Shown: one piece after another, positions 10,201 through 20,500 of the stretch
Numbering within the stretch: the stretch's first letter is position 1
Layout of the letters: each line of letters begins with the position of its first letter
Assembly: GCA_009602725.1 (NCBI GenBank)
Contig: WELB01000039.1
Coordinates: 693,106-719,480, forward strand
From: Spirogloea muscicola
Taxonomy: Eukaryota > Streptophyta > Zygnematophyceae > Spirogloeales > Spirogloeaceae
Direction: 5' to 3'
DNA: 26,375 nt
Notes under the pieces: model-generated
What the model was told of the DNA's origin: nothing
The model's input: only the letters and a program-made list of their open reading frames with translations
Database searches by the model: none
Program-made: the position numbers and the translations under genes

Positions 10201-10404
10201 CTCTCCCCCTTTGCCTGCAGCCTCAACTTCCTCCTCTCCGCCACTGCAGCGCAGTTTGACGACTTCCTGGCATGCGGCTCGCGCGTCAAGGTCAAAGTGG
10301 GGCCTGCGGTTAAGCAGCCACTGGCACAGCATGAGGCAAAGCAAGAGCTTGCCACTAAGCAGTCATGTGAGTCAAAGTCAAGGACGAGCTTGTTGACGTG
10401 TTGA
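7213..10404 (+). CDS. mTERF-domain protein, organelle-targeted, nine exons
   Basis: Exons: 7213-7494, 7621-7744, 7876-8089, 8185-8343, 8573-8743, 8958-9042, 9281-9466, 9769-9846 and 10051-10404. All introns are GT-AG, and the joined frame is 1653 nt (550 residues plus stop). The N-terminus (MQASAFLLLRRRRLLL) is Arg/Leu/Ser-rich like a plastid or mitochondrial transit peptide. From about residue 230 there are at least six mTERF repeats with the typical proline and hydrophobic pattern: FPSLLTY, RPQLFGCSVDENLRP, FPHILTYSEDKLR, FPAVTGYSVDAKIKP, SPQTLGLSLEANVKP, FPQILGLSISRCLQP and FPQFFGYSLDKRIRPRHE. The family binds organelle nucleic acid and acts in transcription, splicing or ribosome assembly. 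I cannot assign a plant orthologue. The 8089/8185 junction is the least certain. Confidence 0.88.
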
Positions 10405-11090
10405 CGCGGAGCTTGATCTGCACGTGCCACCTATCTTTGGGCACGCTTTGGCAGCAGGCTTGGCCGCTGGCTGTGTGTACAGGACGAGATGCCACACTAG
10501 ACCCAGACCATGCACTATTGCTAGAGGCTGGCACTGTTGCTTTGCCCAATAGTCATTTAGCAGGGCAATAAGTAATCTACATTACTTGTTATTTTTCTGA
10601 TGTCTGCTGTCGGGATGAGAGCCTGTGCTTCAAGCACGGGCTCACCTCAGGGTGGGCCCAATCTCTGTGGGAATCGGGTGGAGAAGGACGACCTCCCTTG
10701 TGCGAGCCCGCAAAGCCTACAGATAGGAAGACGAGAAAGACAAGCTCAACATTAGCTGGCCATGCAGACCAGCTTCAGAGGCCTAGGTCACGGAAGGCGA
10801 CTGGAAACCAGATCTCTGCCAACCAGCAGCTGCTCACAAAAGCAGCACTTGGGATGACTGCAGCGTCAAGGACACTTTTGATCTATGGAATGCAGCTCAC
10901 CTGACAAGATCACCGCTGCTCGCTCTCAATGGCTATCCTCCTACTCGAGGTTATCACGCCGGGGGACTCGCATGTGCCAAGGAAGCGCTGCATGTCCTCC
11001 AGCTTCTGCCTATCCCTTGCCATGCGTGGCCGTTGTCATGCAGGCCCCCTTCTGGCTCAGCCTGCCAGCATAAAGCTCCGGCAGCCGCCA
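10405..11090. other. Intergenic region between the convergent mTERF and coiled-coil genes
   Basis: No coding region is recognised. The two flanking genes point toward each other, so both 3' UTRs must lie here. Two hairpins (10567-10593 and 10619-10643) stand out and are listed separately. Confidence 0.5.
10567..10643. other. Pair of adjacent stable hairpins, possible structured RNA or 3'-end signal
   Basis: The first hairpin is AATAAGTAAT, loop CTAC, then ATTACTTGTTATT (one bulge). The second is GAGCCTGTGCT, loop TCA, then AGCACGGGCTC (11 bp with one G-U pair on the plus strand). They are 25 nt apart and lie 160-240 nt past the mTERF stop. I could not match them to a known snRNA, snoRNA or tRNA. 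Confidence 0.45.
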
Positions 11091-12044
11091 TCATGACGCG
11101 CACGACACTTCCTCCTCGTTGTCGGATCCCTGACCGCCAACCGACTCGCCCGGCAGGGCCTCACCGAGCTGCCGCCGGAGGCCATGCAGCTCCTGCTCCA
11201 TGACATACAGCCGCTCCTTGAGCGTCAGGTTCTCCTCCTCGAGCTGCGCCAGGAGGCTCTCCTGCTCGTCCATGCGCGTCCGCAAGTACCGGTCGCTGTG
11301 GGTCCCGGGCACCCCTCTGCCGTCGTCGTCGTCGTCGCCGCCGCCTCCGGCTCCGCCCGGAGACCGGCCAGCCGGCAGGAGCATCTCGAAGCGCCGCAGG
11401 CCCTGGTCGACGCGGCTCTCAACCTGCTGCGCCGAGTCCGCGCCGCCGTGCGCGCCGCCGTCCTCCTCGTCGCTGCCATCGCTGGTGGAGGCGTCGCGGC
11501 GCACGCCCTCCTTGTGGGCGCTGTCGCTGTCGTCGGCGGAGCCCTCGCCGCCCTCCGGCGTGCGCAGCCGGATGCAGCCGTTCATGGAGCCGTAGGCGTT
11601 GACGCCGAGCTCCAGCGCCTCGTCCACCAGGCGCTTGTCGCCGCCGGCGGCCAGGCTGGGCCACGGCAACGGCGTGGCCGCCGGCGTGAGCAGCTGGGCG
11701 CCGCCGCCGCCGCCGCCGGCGGGCAGATCGGCTGGCGCGGCGCTGCATGGCGTCCGCACTCGGGTCTGCCGTCGGCCACCGTCTGGTCGGACTCGGCACT
11801 GACTAGAATTGAGGCTCCCGTCGACGCCTCGCACGGCACCATCAGCGGGAGCTGCAGACCCGGGGCCGAGCCGGGCTCGGCCGGCGTCGCAGGTCTGCTC
11901 GGGAAGGCACTGGCTGGCCGCATGAAGGCGCTGGCGCGGGCGCTCGCCAAGCCCGGGAAGCACTTGCGACTGGGAGCTGAGGCCACCGCCGAGAGCAGGA
12001 TTCTGGCCGAGCGCAGCAGCCTGCCTGCCTGCGCGAGGGATCAA
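11091..12044 (-). CDS. Acidic protein with C-terminal coiled coil, conserved-looking, function unknown
   Basis: The frame is open on the minus strand from a stop near 12068 to the TGA at 11091-11093, but it has no upstream ATG. The first exon is probably elsewhere, perhaps joined at the TTCTAG acceptor near 11803. The distal part looks real. A segment with KRLVDEALELGVNAYGSMNG lies near 11570-11640. A Ser/Asp/Glu-rich stretch with a six-Asp run follows. A heptad-type helix (RMDEQESLLAQLEEEN then LTLKERLYVMEQEL) lies near 11161-11290, and the tail is acidic (SDNEEEVSCAS). I have an impression of a plant coiled-coil family with the EEENLTLKERL motif but cannot name it. The opposite strand is also open for 424 codons, which I take as a GC-driven shadow. 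Confidence 0.6.
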   Translation of the reverse strand: MIPRAGRQAAALGQNPALGGGLSSQSQVLPGLGERPRQRLHAASQCLPEQTCDAGRARLGPGSAAPADGAVRGVDGSLNSSQCRVRPDGGRRQTRVRTPCSAAPADLPAGGGGGGAQLLTPAATPLPWPSLAAGGDKRLVDEALELGVNAYGSMNGCIRLRTPEGGEGSADDSDSAHKEGVRRDASTSDGSDEEDGGAHGGADSAQQVESRVDQGLRRFEMLLPAGRSPGGAGGGGDDDDDGRGVPGTHSDRYLRTRMDEQESLLAQLEEENLTLKERLYVMEQELHGLRRQLGEALPGESVGGQGSDNEEEVSCAS

Positions 12045-12664
12045 TCGGAGAAGCTCGAGCCGCCACTACCACCAATTCATGGCTTCCACGTTGCGCCTGC
12101 GAGCACGCCGGCTGGAGATTGGATGCGCACCACCTGGCAAATCGGTGTCAGGGGTGTCCATTGTGAAAGTGTAACACGAGTCATCTTGCCACAGAATAGT
12201 CGGCAGGCTGGCGGCTACCTGCACGGGCAGGGTGAGATGCTCTCTTTTAGACTTCTTTTCTTAGCGACTCAATCATGTTGCAAACGTTGTTACTTGCACT
12301 CTGTTTTTGCCATGTGGTTNGTCGACGCGGTCCGCGAGGCCCATGGCGCGCGCTCTCACGGCGCGGCGGGGGCGGCCATGGCCGCCATGGCTCGGGAGAA
12401 GGGAAAAAGATCTCAGCAGCTGGCTGACCGGTTCTCGTTATCAGCGACGGGGGCCTGACAGATTGCCGTCAACGCCATCGCTCGCTCCGGTTAGACTTGC
12501 TTTGCTGCTCATGTGATTATTGCGCTGGAATCTTCGCTCCGCACTCCCTCTTGGCTTACCTGTTGATTACCATACACGCCACCTATACTCGTTGACCCCT
12601 TGCGATTACTGACCGGGGCCTAACAGACCGCCACCGCAACCGCCATCGCTGGCAGCGAGCGAGA
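12045..12664. other. Intergenic region with one ambiguous base and a diverged tandem repeat
   Basis: No gene is recognised. Base 12320 is N. Two copies of a roughly 40-bp unit (GGGGCCTGACAG... and GGGGCCTAACAG..., both ending GCCATCGCT) lie at 12443-12482 and 12611-12650. The region may include the promoter and first exon of the minus-strand coiled-coil gene. Confidence 0.45.
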
Positions 12665-12750
12665 CCAGAGAAGGCGCGCGGTGCGCATGAAATGGAAGGG
12701 ACACTGTTCAGGCAGAAGGAACATCGATAGTGGCTCTCTCAAAGAAGAAA
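12665..12750 (-). repeat. LINE tail type D, fragment
   Basis: GAGAAGGCGCGCGGTGCGCATGAA and ACTGTTCAGGCAGAAG match, with gaps, the type D tail at 22665-22735 and 26169-26235. It abuts the end of a type B tail. Confidence 0.55.
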
Positions 12751-14215
12751 GCGCGGCCAGATTGACTGGTGGCTGGGAAAGGCCAGCCTAAAGGAATGGA
12801 CAAGGTCTGAAGGAGCCGGAGTGCGAAGGACTAGGACTAAGACATCAGCCAGGGAACGCTCAGTAATCTCTAGTCAGGAGCTGCAAGTCTGAGTAGCTAG
12901 CCGGGCGGAAAGTCGTCGCCCTGACGGAAACCGGAGGCCACCGCCGAAGCTCGGCCTGTGCGCAAGTGAACCGCGAAGGCAAGGGACCGCTGCACGAGGT
13001 GGCCAAACGCATATTCGGAAGACTTGAGCGAGGGATCCGGCGACATTGAAGCCGGGCTGCTCGCCCTGCTGCCCGAGGCGGCGGGCCGCTGCACGCCGCG
13101 CAAGGTGGTGAAGCAAGTCAAGCCATTTTGTGCCAAAGGCTCCGTGCACGTCGACTGCCAGTGGAACAAACTCGTCTCCCACCGGGTGGTCCGAGTATTT
13201 CCATTCCTTTGCGCCCGCCGCTTGGCAGACTGCGTAGCTCGCCTCCTCCGACGAGCGTTTGGCGCTGCTGGAAGCAAGCTGCACAAAGCAGTCAGTCGTG
13301 ACAACGTCGGCGATGAGCCGAGGCACCCCGCCGAGCGCGCTGGCGACGAAATCGGCGCGCCGGGTGTGGATGCGGCCATCCGCCCCAGCGGTCGGAGGCA
13401 TGATGCTGGTATTCTCGAGCGCCACCGTGTGACCGGCCTCGACAAAGATGCCAAACATTGCATTCCGCAGCAGGTCGTGTGTTCCTGTCCGCTCCCCGCC
13501 CCTGTGCGCACCTGAGCATGTGAGCTACCAACGATGCCGCGTCTGAAGGCTCTCCGCGCTCACACTGCTGTACGCCACTGAGGCAGGGTGGGTGGAGGCC
13601 GTGGAGGCGGTGCACCGACGTACGGAAGGCGTCATCGGGCATTCGGAGCGCGTCGTGGATCGGCAGGGCAGACAACCAAGCTGCCGCCCCTGGTAAGGAT
13701 GCTGAGAGCAACCGCGCGCGCCCCCAGAAGTCGGCCGATGGCAAGAGCCCCATCGCCGTGTTGAAGGAGGCCGCATCTACCTCTGCCATGAAGCAAGCTT
13801 GGGCCCGGAGGTCGGCCGTGCACGCGAGTTGCGTGAACGGGACAGCCCGTGGCACCAGGGCGGGGTGATCTGCAAGCAACGCATCCCGGGCTGAGAGGAG
13901 AGCCGCCTGGAAGGGCAACGTGCCAGTCTCAAAGGGCAACGTGCCAGTCTCCACGTCCGTTGCCGCCTGCTCCAGGCGACCCCCATGCCGGATGAAACGC
14001 TGGGCCACCGAAGCCGCAATTTGCGCCCAACTCCCCAGGTGTGCTGCTCGGCAGGCGCGAGCCAGCGGCCAGCCCAGACCCCCGCAGCTCACAGGCAGGG
14101 AGGCCTGGTGCACGGCAGCCGGCGTCGCCAGGAAGGCCGGGTGTTGGACCAGGGCCGCTGTGCTGGCGAGGATACCTATATCGAAGGTTGCATAGGCGGC
14201 CTGCGCCGCCGGGGA
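12751..14215 (-). mobile_element. 5'-truncated REL LINE, type B: post-RT region, zinc knuckle, nuclease, tail
   Basis: Minus-strand coding starts near 14215 (AAYATFDIGILASTAALVQH) and gives the post-RT region: SLPVSCGGLGWPLARACRAA, LLPSADFWGRARLLSASLPG and HRLHGLHPPCLSGVQQC. A knuckle ending HMLRC follows. After a frame change near 13480 comes the nuclease: RADFVASALGG, PRLIADVVTTDCF, AKEWKYSDHP and VPLAVDVHGAFGTKW. The ORF end and tail (SDLQLLTRDY, stop, GCGTTCCCTGGCTGATGTC...) occupy 12895-12751. A 16-bp direct duplication (AAGGGCAACGTGCCAGTCTC) at 13912-13951 adds repeated residues TGTLPFE. It is the best view of the part missing from the RT-bearing copy at 2.6-5.1 kb. Confidence 0.8.
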
Positions 14216-14225
14216 AGAAGAAGAA

Positions 14226-14340
14226 GCTCGAGCCCTCCCCGGGAAAGAAGCGGCTGCTGATATTAAAAAATCGGCTGTAAACTGCCAGCCAGATGCATAC
14301 AGGTGTTCATTCCCCGGGGAGGGGGGGAGGGCTCGAGCGA
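14226..14340. repeat. Inverted repeat at the 5' truncation point of the type B LINE
   Basis: GCTCGAGCCCTCCCCGGGAA (14226-14245) is mirrored by TTCCCCGGGGAGG...GGGCTCGAGC ending near 14338, with about 65 nt between. It sits exactly at the 5' border of the truncated LINE and may be an insertion-associated rearrangement. Confidence 0.6.
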
Positions 14341-14344
14341 GGTA

Positions 14345-14425
14345 CAGGGTGAGGAAAGTGCTCGCCCATAGAGAAGAGGCGGTTGCAAAAGCCAGCCCAA
14401 AAAGAATGGACAATGTCCAAAGAGG
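14345..14425 (-). repeat. LINE tail end, A-like variant
   Basis: Read on the minus strand, ACATTGTCCATTCTTTTTGG, GGCTGGCTTTTGC and CTCTATGGGCGAGCACTTTCC resemble the sequence at 15810-15880 (+). The ORF end is not included. Confidence 0.5.
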
Positions 14426-14660
14426 AAGCGCGGCCAGATTGACTGGTGGCTGGGAAAGGCCAGCCCAAAAGAATGGACAAAGTCTGAGGGAGCCTGAGTG
14501 CGAACGACTAGGACTAAGACATCAGCCAGGGAACGCTCAGTAACCTCTAGACAGGAGATGCAGGTCCGAGAAGCTAGCTGGCGGAAAGACGTCGCCCCGA
14601 CGGAAGCCGGAGGCCGCCGCCAAAGCTCGGCCTGCGCGCAAGTGACCGCGATGTCCAAAG
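14426..14660 (-). repeat. LINE tail type B with C-terminal ORF codons
   Basis: The type B tail is reversed at 14426-14550 (GCGCGGCCAGATTGACTGG...). It is preceded on the minus strand by the last nuclease codons, ending SDLHLLSRGY and stop. It closely resembles the same segment at 12751-12960. Confidence 0.7.
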
Positions 14661-14679
14661 CCAAAGAAAGAGGTGCTGA

Positions 14680-14815
14680 AAAGGAAGGAAGTGCTCGCCC
14701 GTTGAGAACAGGGGCTGGAAAAGCCGAATAAATAGAGTACGAGAAGGGGGCCAGGGGAAGCGCTAAGAAAAACAAGCACACAGAGAAACAAAGCAGCTAC
14801 GAATCACTCAGTAAC
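14680..14815 (-). repeat. LINE tail type A
   Basis: The reversed type A tail AAGTGCTCGCCCGTTGAGAA to AGCAGCTACGAATCACTCAG stops at the ORF stop codon, so almost only untranslated tail was copied. Confidence 0.7.
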
Positions 14816-14876
14816 CGAAAAGGGACTACACTACAAACGAAGAAGTGGCACTCCCCATGGCACTTCCTCCATGGGG

Positions 14877-14925
14877 GCAAGGGCTGTGAAAAGAAGAAAG
14901 TGCTCGCCCATTGAGGATAGGGGCG
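14877..14925 (-). repeat. LINE tail type A end, interrupted by a plus-strand LINE
   Basis: AAAGTGCTCGCCCATTGAGG (reversed tail end) leads directly into the type A element on the plus strand. The body of this reversed tail is missing. Confidence 0.55.
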
Positions 14926-15740
14926 TGCGTCAGTGTGCATGCGGCGAGCGAGGGGCCGAGTCTGGGGAGCTGGCCGCTCATGTTCTGCGCTGCGCCCACG
15001 GCGGCGAGCGGACAGCGGCCCACGACCGCCTCCGCGATGCGATGCATGGCATCCTGGTGGAGGCTGGCTTTCCCGTGGCAGCGGAGCACTCCGGCGTCAT
15101 GCCGCTCCAGGAAAGGGCCGACGGTCTCCACGGCCTTCGCGTAGACCTGGTGGCCACCACACAGGCCGGCGGGCCACGTCTTCTCCTGGACGTGGTGACC
15201 ACCGACGCATACAACCGCTCACACCCAGCCCAATGTGCCACCAAGGTTGGGTATGCGGTCGCCTGCGCCGCACGGGCTAAAGGGCTCAAGTACGCCGACC
15301 ATCCGCGGGAAGACGAGTTCTTCCCGTTGGCAATTGACAACCATGGGGCGCTGGGCGCTCGGTGGCTCGAGCTGCTCACCAAGCTCGCCCGCCACAGCAT
15401 CGCCCGTCGCTTCCATGGGGAGCCGGTCGACTTTCCTGCAGCCGGGTCGCTGGCGCAAGTGTATCGTATGCGCCTGGCCGTCTCGCTGCAGAGGTCTATG
15501 GCCCGGGCGCTGCACCTTCATGCCGGCAGAGCCCTCGTTGCTGCCCCTGGCTCTGGCCAGGGGACCCACTTCCAGGAGCCTAGCATCTCTGATCTGCGGT
15601 TGCTTAGCAGGGGTTACTAAGTGATTCTAGCTGCTTTGTTTCTTTGTGTGCTTGTTTATCTTAGCGCTTCCCCTGGCCCCCTTCTCGTGCTCTGTTCATT
15701 CTTTTTTGGGCTGGCTTTTCCAGCCCCTATCCTCAACGAA
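14926..15740 (+). mobile_element. 5'-truncated REL LINE, type A, nuclease frame intact
   Basis: The frame is open from the junction to the stop at 15620. It begins with the knuckle C-x-C-x12-H-x3-C (CACGERGAESGELAAHVLRC). The nuclease follows: LRVDLVATT, GPRLLLDVVTTDAY, AKGLKYADHP, PLAIDNHGALGARWLELL and AGSLAQVYRMRLAVSLQRS. It ends SDLRLLSRGY. The Asp of VDLV, the Asp of LLLDVV and the Lys/Tyr of KGLKY fit a PD-(D/E)XK core. The tail reaches CCTATCCTCAACG near 15738. There are no stops or frameshifts, so it is younger than most copies. The Met at 14871 lies in the flanking antisense tail and is not a real start. Confidence 0.8.
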
Positions 15741-15945
15741 CAAGCACTTTCTCTTTTCTGGCCCCTTCGAACCTTGTAGTGTAGTCATTTTTCGGCATCT
15801 TTTCATCTTTGGCTTTGGATATTGTCCACTCTTTTGGGCTGGCTTTGCCAGCCGCTCTTCTCTAAGGGCGAGCACTTCTTTCTTTTCTGGCCCCTTCGAA
15901 CCTTGTGCATTCTGGAGAGTCTTCTTCTCATTTATGGCTGTTCAG
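15741..15945 (+). repeat. Tandem LINE tail ends
   Basis: Two related units end in GGGCGAGCACTTCTTTCTTTTC-like sequence, and each is followed by TGGCCCCTTCGAACCTTG (15757-15777 and 15883-15904). They look like a local duplication of a tail end. No coding sequence was recognised. Confidence 0.5.
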
Positions 15946-16079
15946 GCAGAAGCTTGGGGCTCCACAAAGCGAAAAGAGAGGAAGGCGCACAGTGCGCATA
16001 TATTTGAGAGGAGGCCAAAGCAAGCCAGTACACCAAAAATAGCTCGTCGGTTCAGCAGACTTTTGCAGAAGTCAGGAAG

Positions 16080-16165
16080 AAAGAAAGTGCTCGCCCATTG
16101 AGGATAGGGGCTGGAAAAGCCAGCCCAAAAACGAATGAACAGCGTGCGAGAAGGGGGCCACTGAG
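16080..16165 (-). repeat. LINE tail type A end
   Basis: AAGTGCTCGCCCATTGAGGA then GGCTGGAAAAGCCAGCCC and GAGAAGGGGGCCA is the reversed type A tail, without the ORF end. It forms an inverted pair with the plus-strand tail at 15640-15740. Confidence 0.65.
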
Positions 16166-16169
16166 GATT

Positions 16170-17551
16170 TGTCTTATTTTACGATTCCGCGCCTGCCGGC
16201 CTTCCAGAAGATGTTCATGCCTTTGGGCTGGCCTCTCACAGCCACTGCCTTACGTGGAAAGGGCTACTTGTTTCCATTGTGTGCAACAAACAGAAATCTA
16301 ACAATGCTTAGGTGAGAACGAAATTATAAGAAGCAGCAGCGGAAGGTGCCGTGCTCTTGAGTTGGCCATACTGTAGACAACCTTCTCCTCTACCCCCCAA
16401 TTTCTCGGGTGGTGGCGCCTTGCTGTGCTGCGCAAGCTCAGCGGCTGGGCTGGACTTTAGAGGCGGCATCATTCCTATCGGCACAATGGCAAGTAGAGAT
16501 GCTTGTAAAGATGCCGCTGCCCTTCATAGATTACGTATGTAAGCTGGAGAGTCCTCTGATATAACGGCAAGCACTGAGGTTGGTGTACATACTTTTCTTC
16601 ACGGCCGTCATGTTTCAAGAGCTGATTCATGATTCTTGATGAATTTTTGTGGAATACCTAGCACCAACCTTTTAGTATAAAACATGATTTCATTCTGCAG
16701 TATCTGCAGACTCATCTGCAGTGCTGCTTGTGAATGTCATCATCAAATAGCTTATCGTCCTTTCTTGCTTTCTTACAGATGGTAGACTTGACCTCTTAGT
16801 CCATGAACAAATGGCAAGTATATACACACAGTCATTGAGCTATTAGGTTTATGACGCTTACCCCCGTGTGCACGAAAATCGTTTATTTCTTTCAAACACC
16901 ACCCCTCTTAGTAAAAGGGCTCACAGGCATTGTATTAGCAGCTTCGGGTCTGGATATGCTTTGTGGAGCGTGTTCCTTGACAGTCATTAACCATGTGAAA
17001 GACACACTGCATACATAAGTTGGGCAAAATTGCCATCTGCAACATCTCAATTGAAGCAAAACTTTTGGGAGAACAGAAGTGGACATGCATGTGGCTGTGC
17101 AGTAAGAAGGCATATGTTGTATTCACATGGTTTAAGGCCCGTGGCATGCTCTACGACCTCAACATGCTCTGGCAGCGTGTGGGGAGGTGGGAGGGAGCAG
17201 AGAGAGGGACAAGAGAGGAGGGGAGGAGAGGAGGCAGACAAGGCGACAGAGTAGAACACAGATATGATGAGGACAGTGGGGACTTCCCGAGGATTCCTGA
17301 GCGAGGACATGCCGGTACGAACGTACTTGGCATGTGTGGCTATCCTCAGCAAGAGCGTTGGGTATTAAGCTTGCGGTGAGAAATGACACCTTGTTTCTTA
17401 TGAAAGCTGTTCCTGTAGTTGCTCCTGAACAAAGAACGGAACGTCGTCTAAGAAGGCAGCACTGTTTGGGAACAACAGGCCCCCCTGGTAATCAAGTATC
17501 TAGTGCACCCAAAATACATAACACTCATGGGAAGTGACATTGGAGCTTTGC
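16170..17551. other. Intergenic region downstream of CCD1
   Basis: It is more AT-rich than the rest of the window and contains no recognisable gene. A purine-rich tract (GGAGGGAGCAGAGAGAGGGA and on) lies at 17187-17260. The proximal part must carry the 3' UTR of the minus-strand dioxygenase. Confidence 0.5.
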
Positions 17552-20500
17552 TTATGACTCCTCTCTGTGTTGTGAGCTAGATACAGCCAAGGTCTTGAAA
17601 AGACTTGCCTCTGGCACGAAGATGCCGTGAAATCCATAGGGGATCCGCTGCGGCAAGGGCACCGAGCCCACAGGCTCGCTTTGCATGGTCTTTGCGTCGA
17701 TCACAAGCATCTCCGATTTGCTGCAAAAGGACATGACTGTCATTTATTCACCAAGTGAAGCCCCCTGGTAAGTAAATTTCCTTGCAGACCTTCAGGGCAT
17801 GCTCACGTTGCCTCGTATTTTGGAAAATGGATAAAGGTATGCGGTGCCCCTGAGGTGGAAAAAGAGGCCATAGACAGCCTATGCAGGCAAAGAGGAGGAG
17901 CTGCTAGAGCTGATCAGAAATCACGTACTCTGTCTGGGTGTCATAAACGAAGGTGAGGAGGTAACCATCATCTTCATCACCAAAATTGATGTCCTTATTC
18001 TTTGGTACAAAGATCGCCTCACCCCCGTACCGCTCATGGCCATGAATAAACTTCCCAACAATCTTGTGTTGCCAGAGGTCAACCTTCTGGACACTGCGAA
18101 AGCCTGTGTAGCCTGTCTGCCTCTCGCAGGCAATATATGCAAATTGTGACCTCCTGTAAACACCAACACATTAAGTTAAGAACGGGACTTGGGCAGAGTA
18201 GGGAATCTGGGACCTTGACAATAGGAGTCTACGCCCACAAGATGGCCTCCTTTTGAATGCTAATGACTGCATGACTGTCAGCTTCAGCCAGTCTGTAGCA
18301 CCTTTGTAGCATCCTCCTTCACGGGCTTGTTCATGCATTGTTGTAAAATAAGTATGACATGTGGAGGACTGACATGCCCATTTTATAGGGATTGATCGTT
18401 GGGAAGTCGCAGTCCACGTCAGCCACTTGCACTTGTGACGTGCTCCTTGTGGCCAGGTTGAAGCGGAACTCGAAGCTGCAATGCTGCAAGCTGGTCAGAT
18501 TTGGCTACATGACAAAGGTATAGTAACTGTTGTAGCATGAATTAGTACCTAGGGTAGCATGAACAGCTACTTCGTAAGTCAACCCGCCAGATGTGGAGGT
18601 GTCCACCTAAGACCACTCCCATAAAGCAGGAGAGAAAGGCTTTCTGAGAGAGGTTCATATGAGGTGCAGGTGGCAGTCCGGTAACTCACAGAACATCTTC
18701 AGTGTCCAGACAAGGCTGCATTGCTTTGATTGCGAATCTGTCCATGTTAATGTATGGCATTCGGCAAGCAAGCAGAACAACATCGTCTCCTTCCTCCCAT
18801 GCATTGGCTGCACAATAGCAAATGCATAGACATCCCACTGTTAGCGAACAGTCTAGGCAAAGTGATCAAGGATGCACTCTCCGGGTGGCTTACTCTTGAC
18901 CAACTTAGACTGCCCTGACTATAGCATGGGCTGATGCGCCTTACTACATTCAAGTACATATACGTGGAAGCGGTAGTAACTCGAGGGTGGAGCAGTGGCA
19001 GGGTGACCAGGTAGACCGCTGACCTGTATGGAAAATGAAGCACGTGGGTACTGTAAACCATTTGATCTCGTGGTCGCTCTTCGCATGACGAGGTAGGATG
19101 CCGAGACGTGCTGCTCTGCTCCTGTCAAACTTGAATGGAAGTCCTCCCTTGACCATCTCCTGCCATATTCCCCAAGGTCAGATGGAAATTTGAGGGTTGG
19201 ATAGAGGATATGAAGCTTGCACCAGGTGCGGTGACGAGATCCTAGCTGGTGTTGTGGTCTGCTTGCAATGGACCCAAGTGCTTGCTGTGAGAGGCGAGCG
19301 ACTCCAGCTTGCTCGCCCACAAGGTTGCTGGCAAAGTAGAACTTGAGGAGGAGGTGATCATGCGCACCTGCGGAGAGAAGAGAAGGGGAAGGTCCATGAA
19401 GATGGAGTAGTGCTTGGTGATGGCAAAGTCGTGCATCATGATGGGGTCAGGTATACTGATGGCCACAGGCTGCCCAATGGTCCCCTCCTTGGTGACCACG
19501 CGGTACGTCACGTGCGGCTTCGTTCTGAAGTTGTTGCCGAAAAACATCATCTCCCCTGCACATCGGCAGCCGAGGATATCCACGCTGAGGCTAACGGTTG
19601 ATACTTGAGGCATTGTAAGATTGCTTACAAGAACTTGGCTAGAACTTACAAACATGAAACCCAGGACTCACTTCTACACTTTCAAGCTTTGCTGCCTTCT
19701 GCAGCCTGCTGAGAGAAGCATATATAGACAAGGTCTTTGGAATCTGTGAGCAGGAACGCTGTTGTGCTCAATATTTTTACCAGACTCATACTATCTCATG
19801 GACGCAGCCTCGTTGGAAGACAAGAAGGAAGGAATTGATGATAAACTTCTATGTCGAGTTACCTGTCTCGGCGTCCACTTTGGGATGCGCAGTGAAACTG
19901 TGGTCCAGCAGGCCACCGTAGCTGTACGTGCCAACCGTCTCCAGCTCCCCATCAGCAAGCACTCTCATCTCATCTGCCAAAAGCCAATGCCTCTGTCATA
20001 CTCGTCAAGTTGCTTCCCTGCTGGCTATAGTCACGATGTACATTTTAGGAGGACAGCAAGAGAAGGTAGCCATAGTCAACTGTGAATTTAAAATCTGGAT
20101 GTCCAATCAGAAAGATTGGCTGGAAACAGAATCGGACTGGCACATGAATTGATTATACTATTGAGACAAAAGCAAGGCCGAAAGAAGGCGTCACTATGCT
20201 GGCGGTCGGCCATGATGAGGACCAGGAGACGGCAACTGGTCAGAGCTTCGGTCAGCTGGAGGTGGGAAGATAGGGATCTTTACAGGGCACGTCGCCTTCG
20301 TGCAACGCCATGAGCCGCCCCGCATGGAACACCACGGACGTATTCGCTGCCATGGGTGCCAAAGTCCAAGCAGTCGAGGACGCTTCCTTTCAGATCGTTT
20401 CTGGAGCTTTAATCCAGTTGAACAGCGAGAGTGCATTATATCTCAGAGGTGCTGCTTTTGCAATCGTCCAAACAAGTGAGAAGAGAAGATTGGTGCTTGT

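Noticed and set aside
11184-12458. Long plus-strand open frame of 424 codons opposite the coiled-coil gene
   Set aside because: Composition is Ala/Arg/Val-rich without any domain, it reads through the ambiguous base, and it mirrors the minus-strand gene in GC-rich DNA. I treat it as a shadow frame.
17187-17260. Purine-rich tract as a coding region
   Set aside because: It gives Glu/Arg/Gly repeats on one strand and Ser/Leu/Pro on the other with no domain or splice context. It is a simple-sequence tract.
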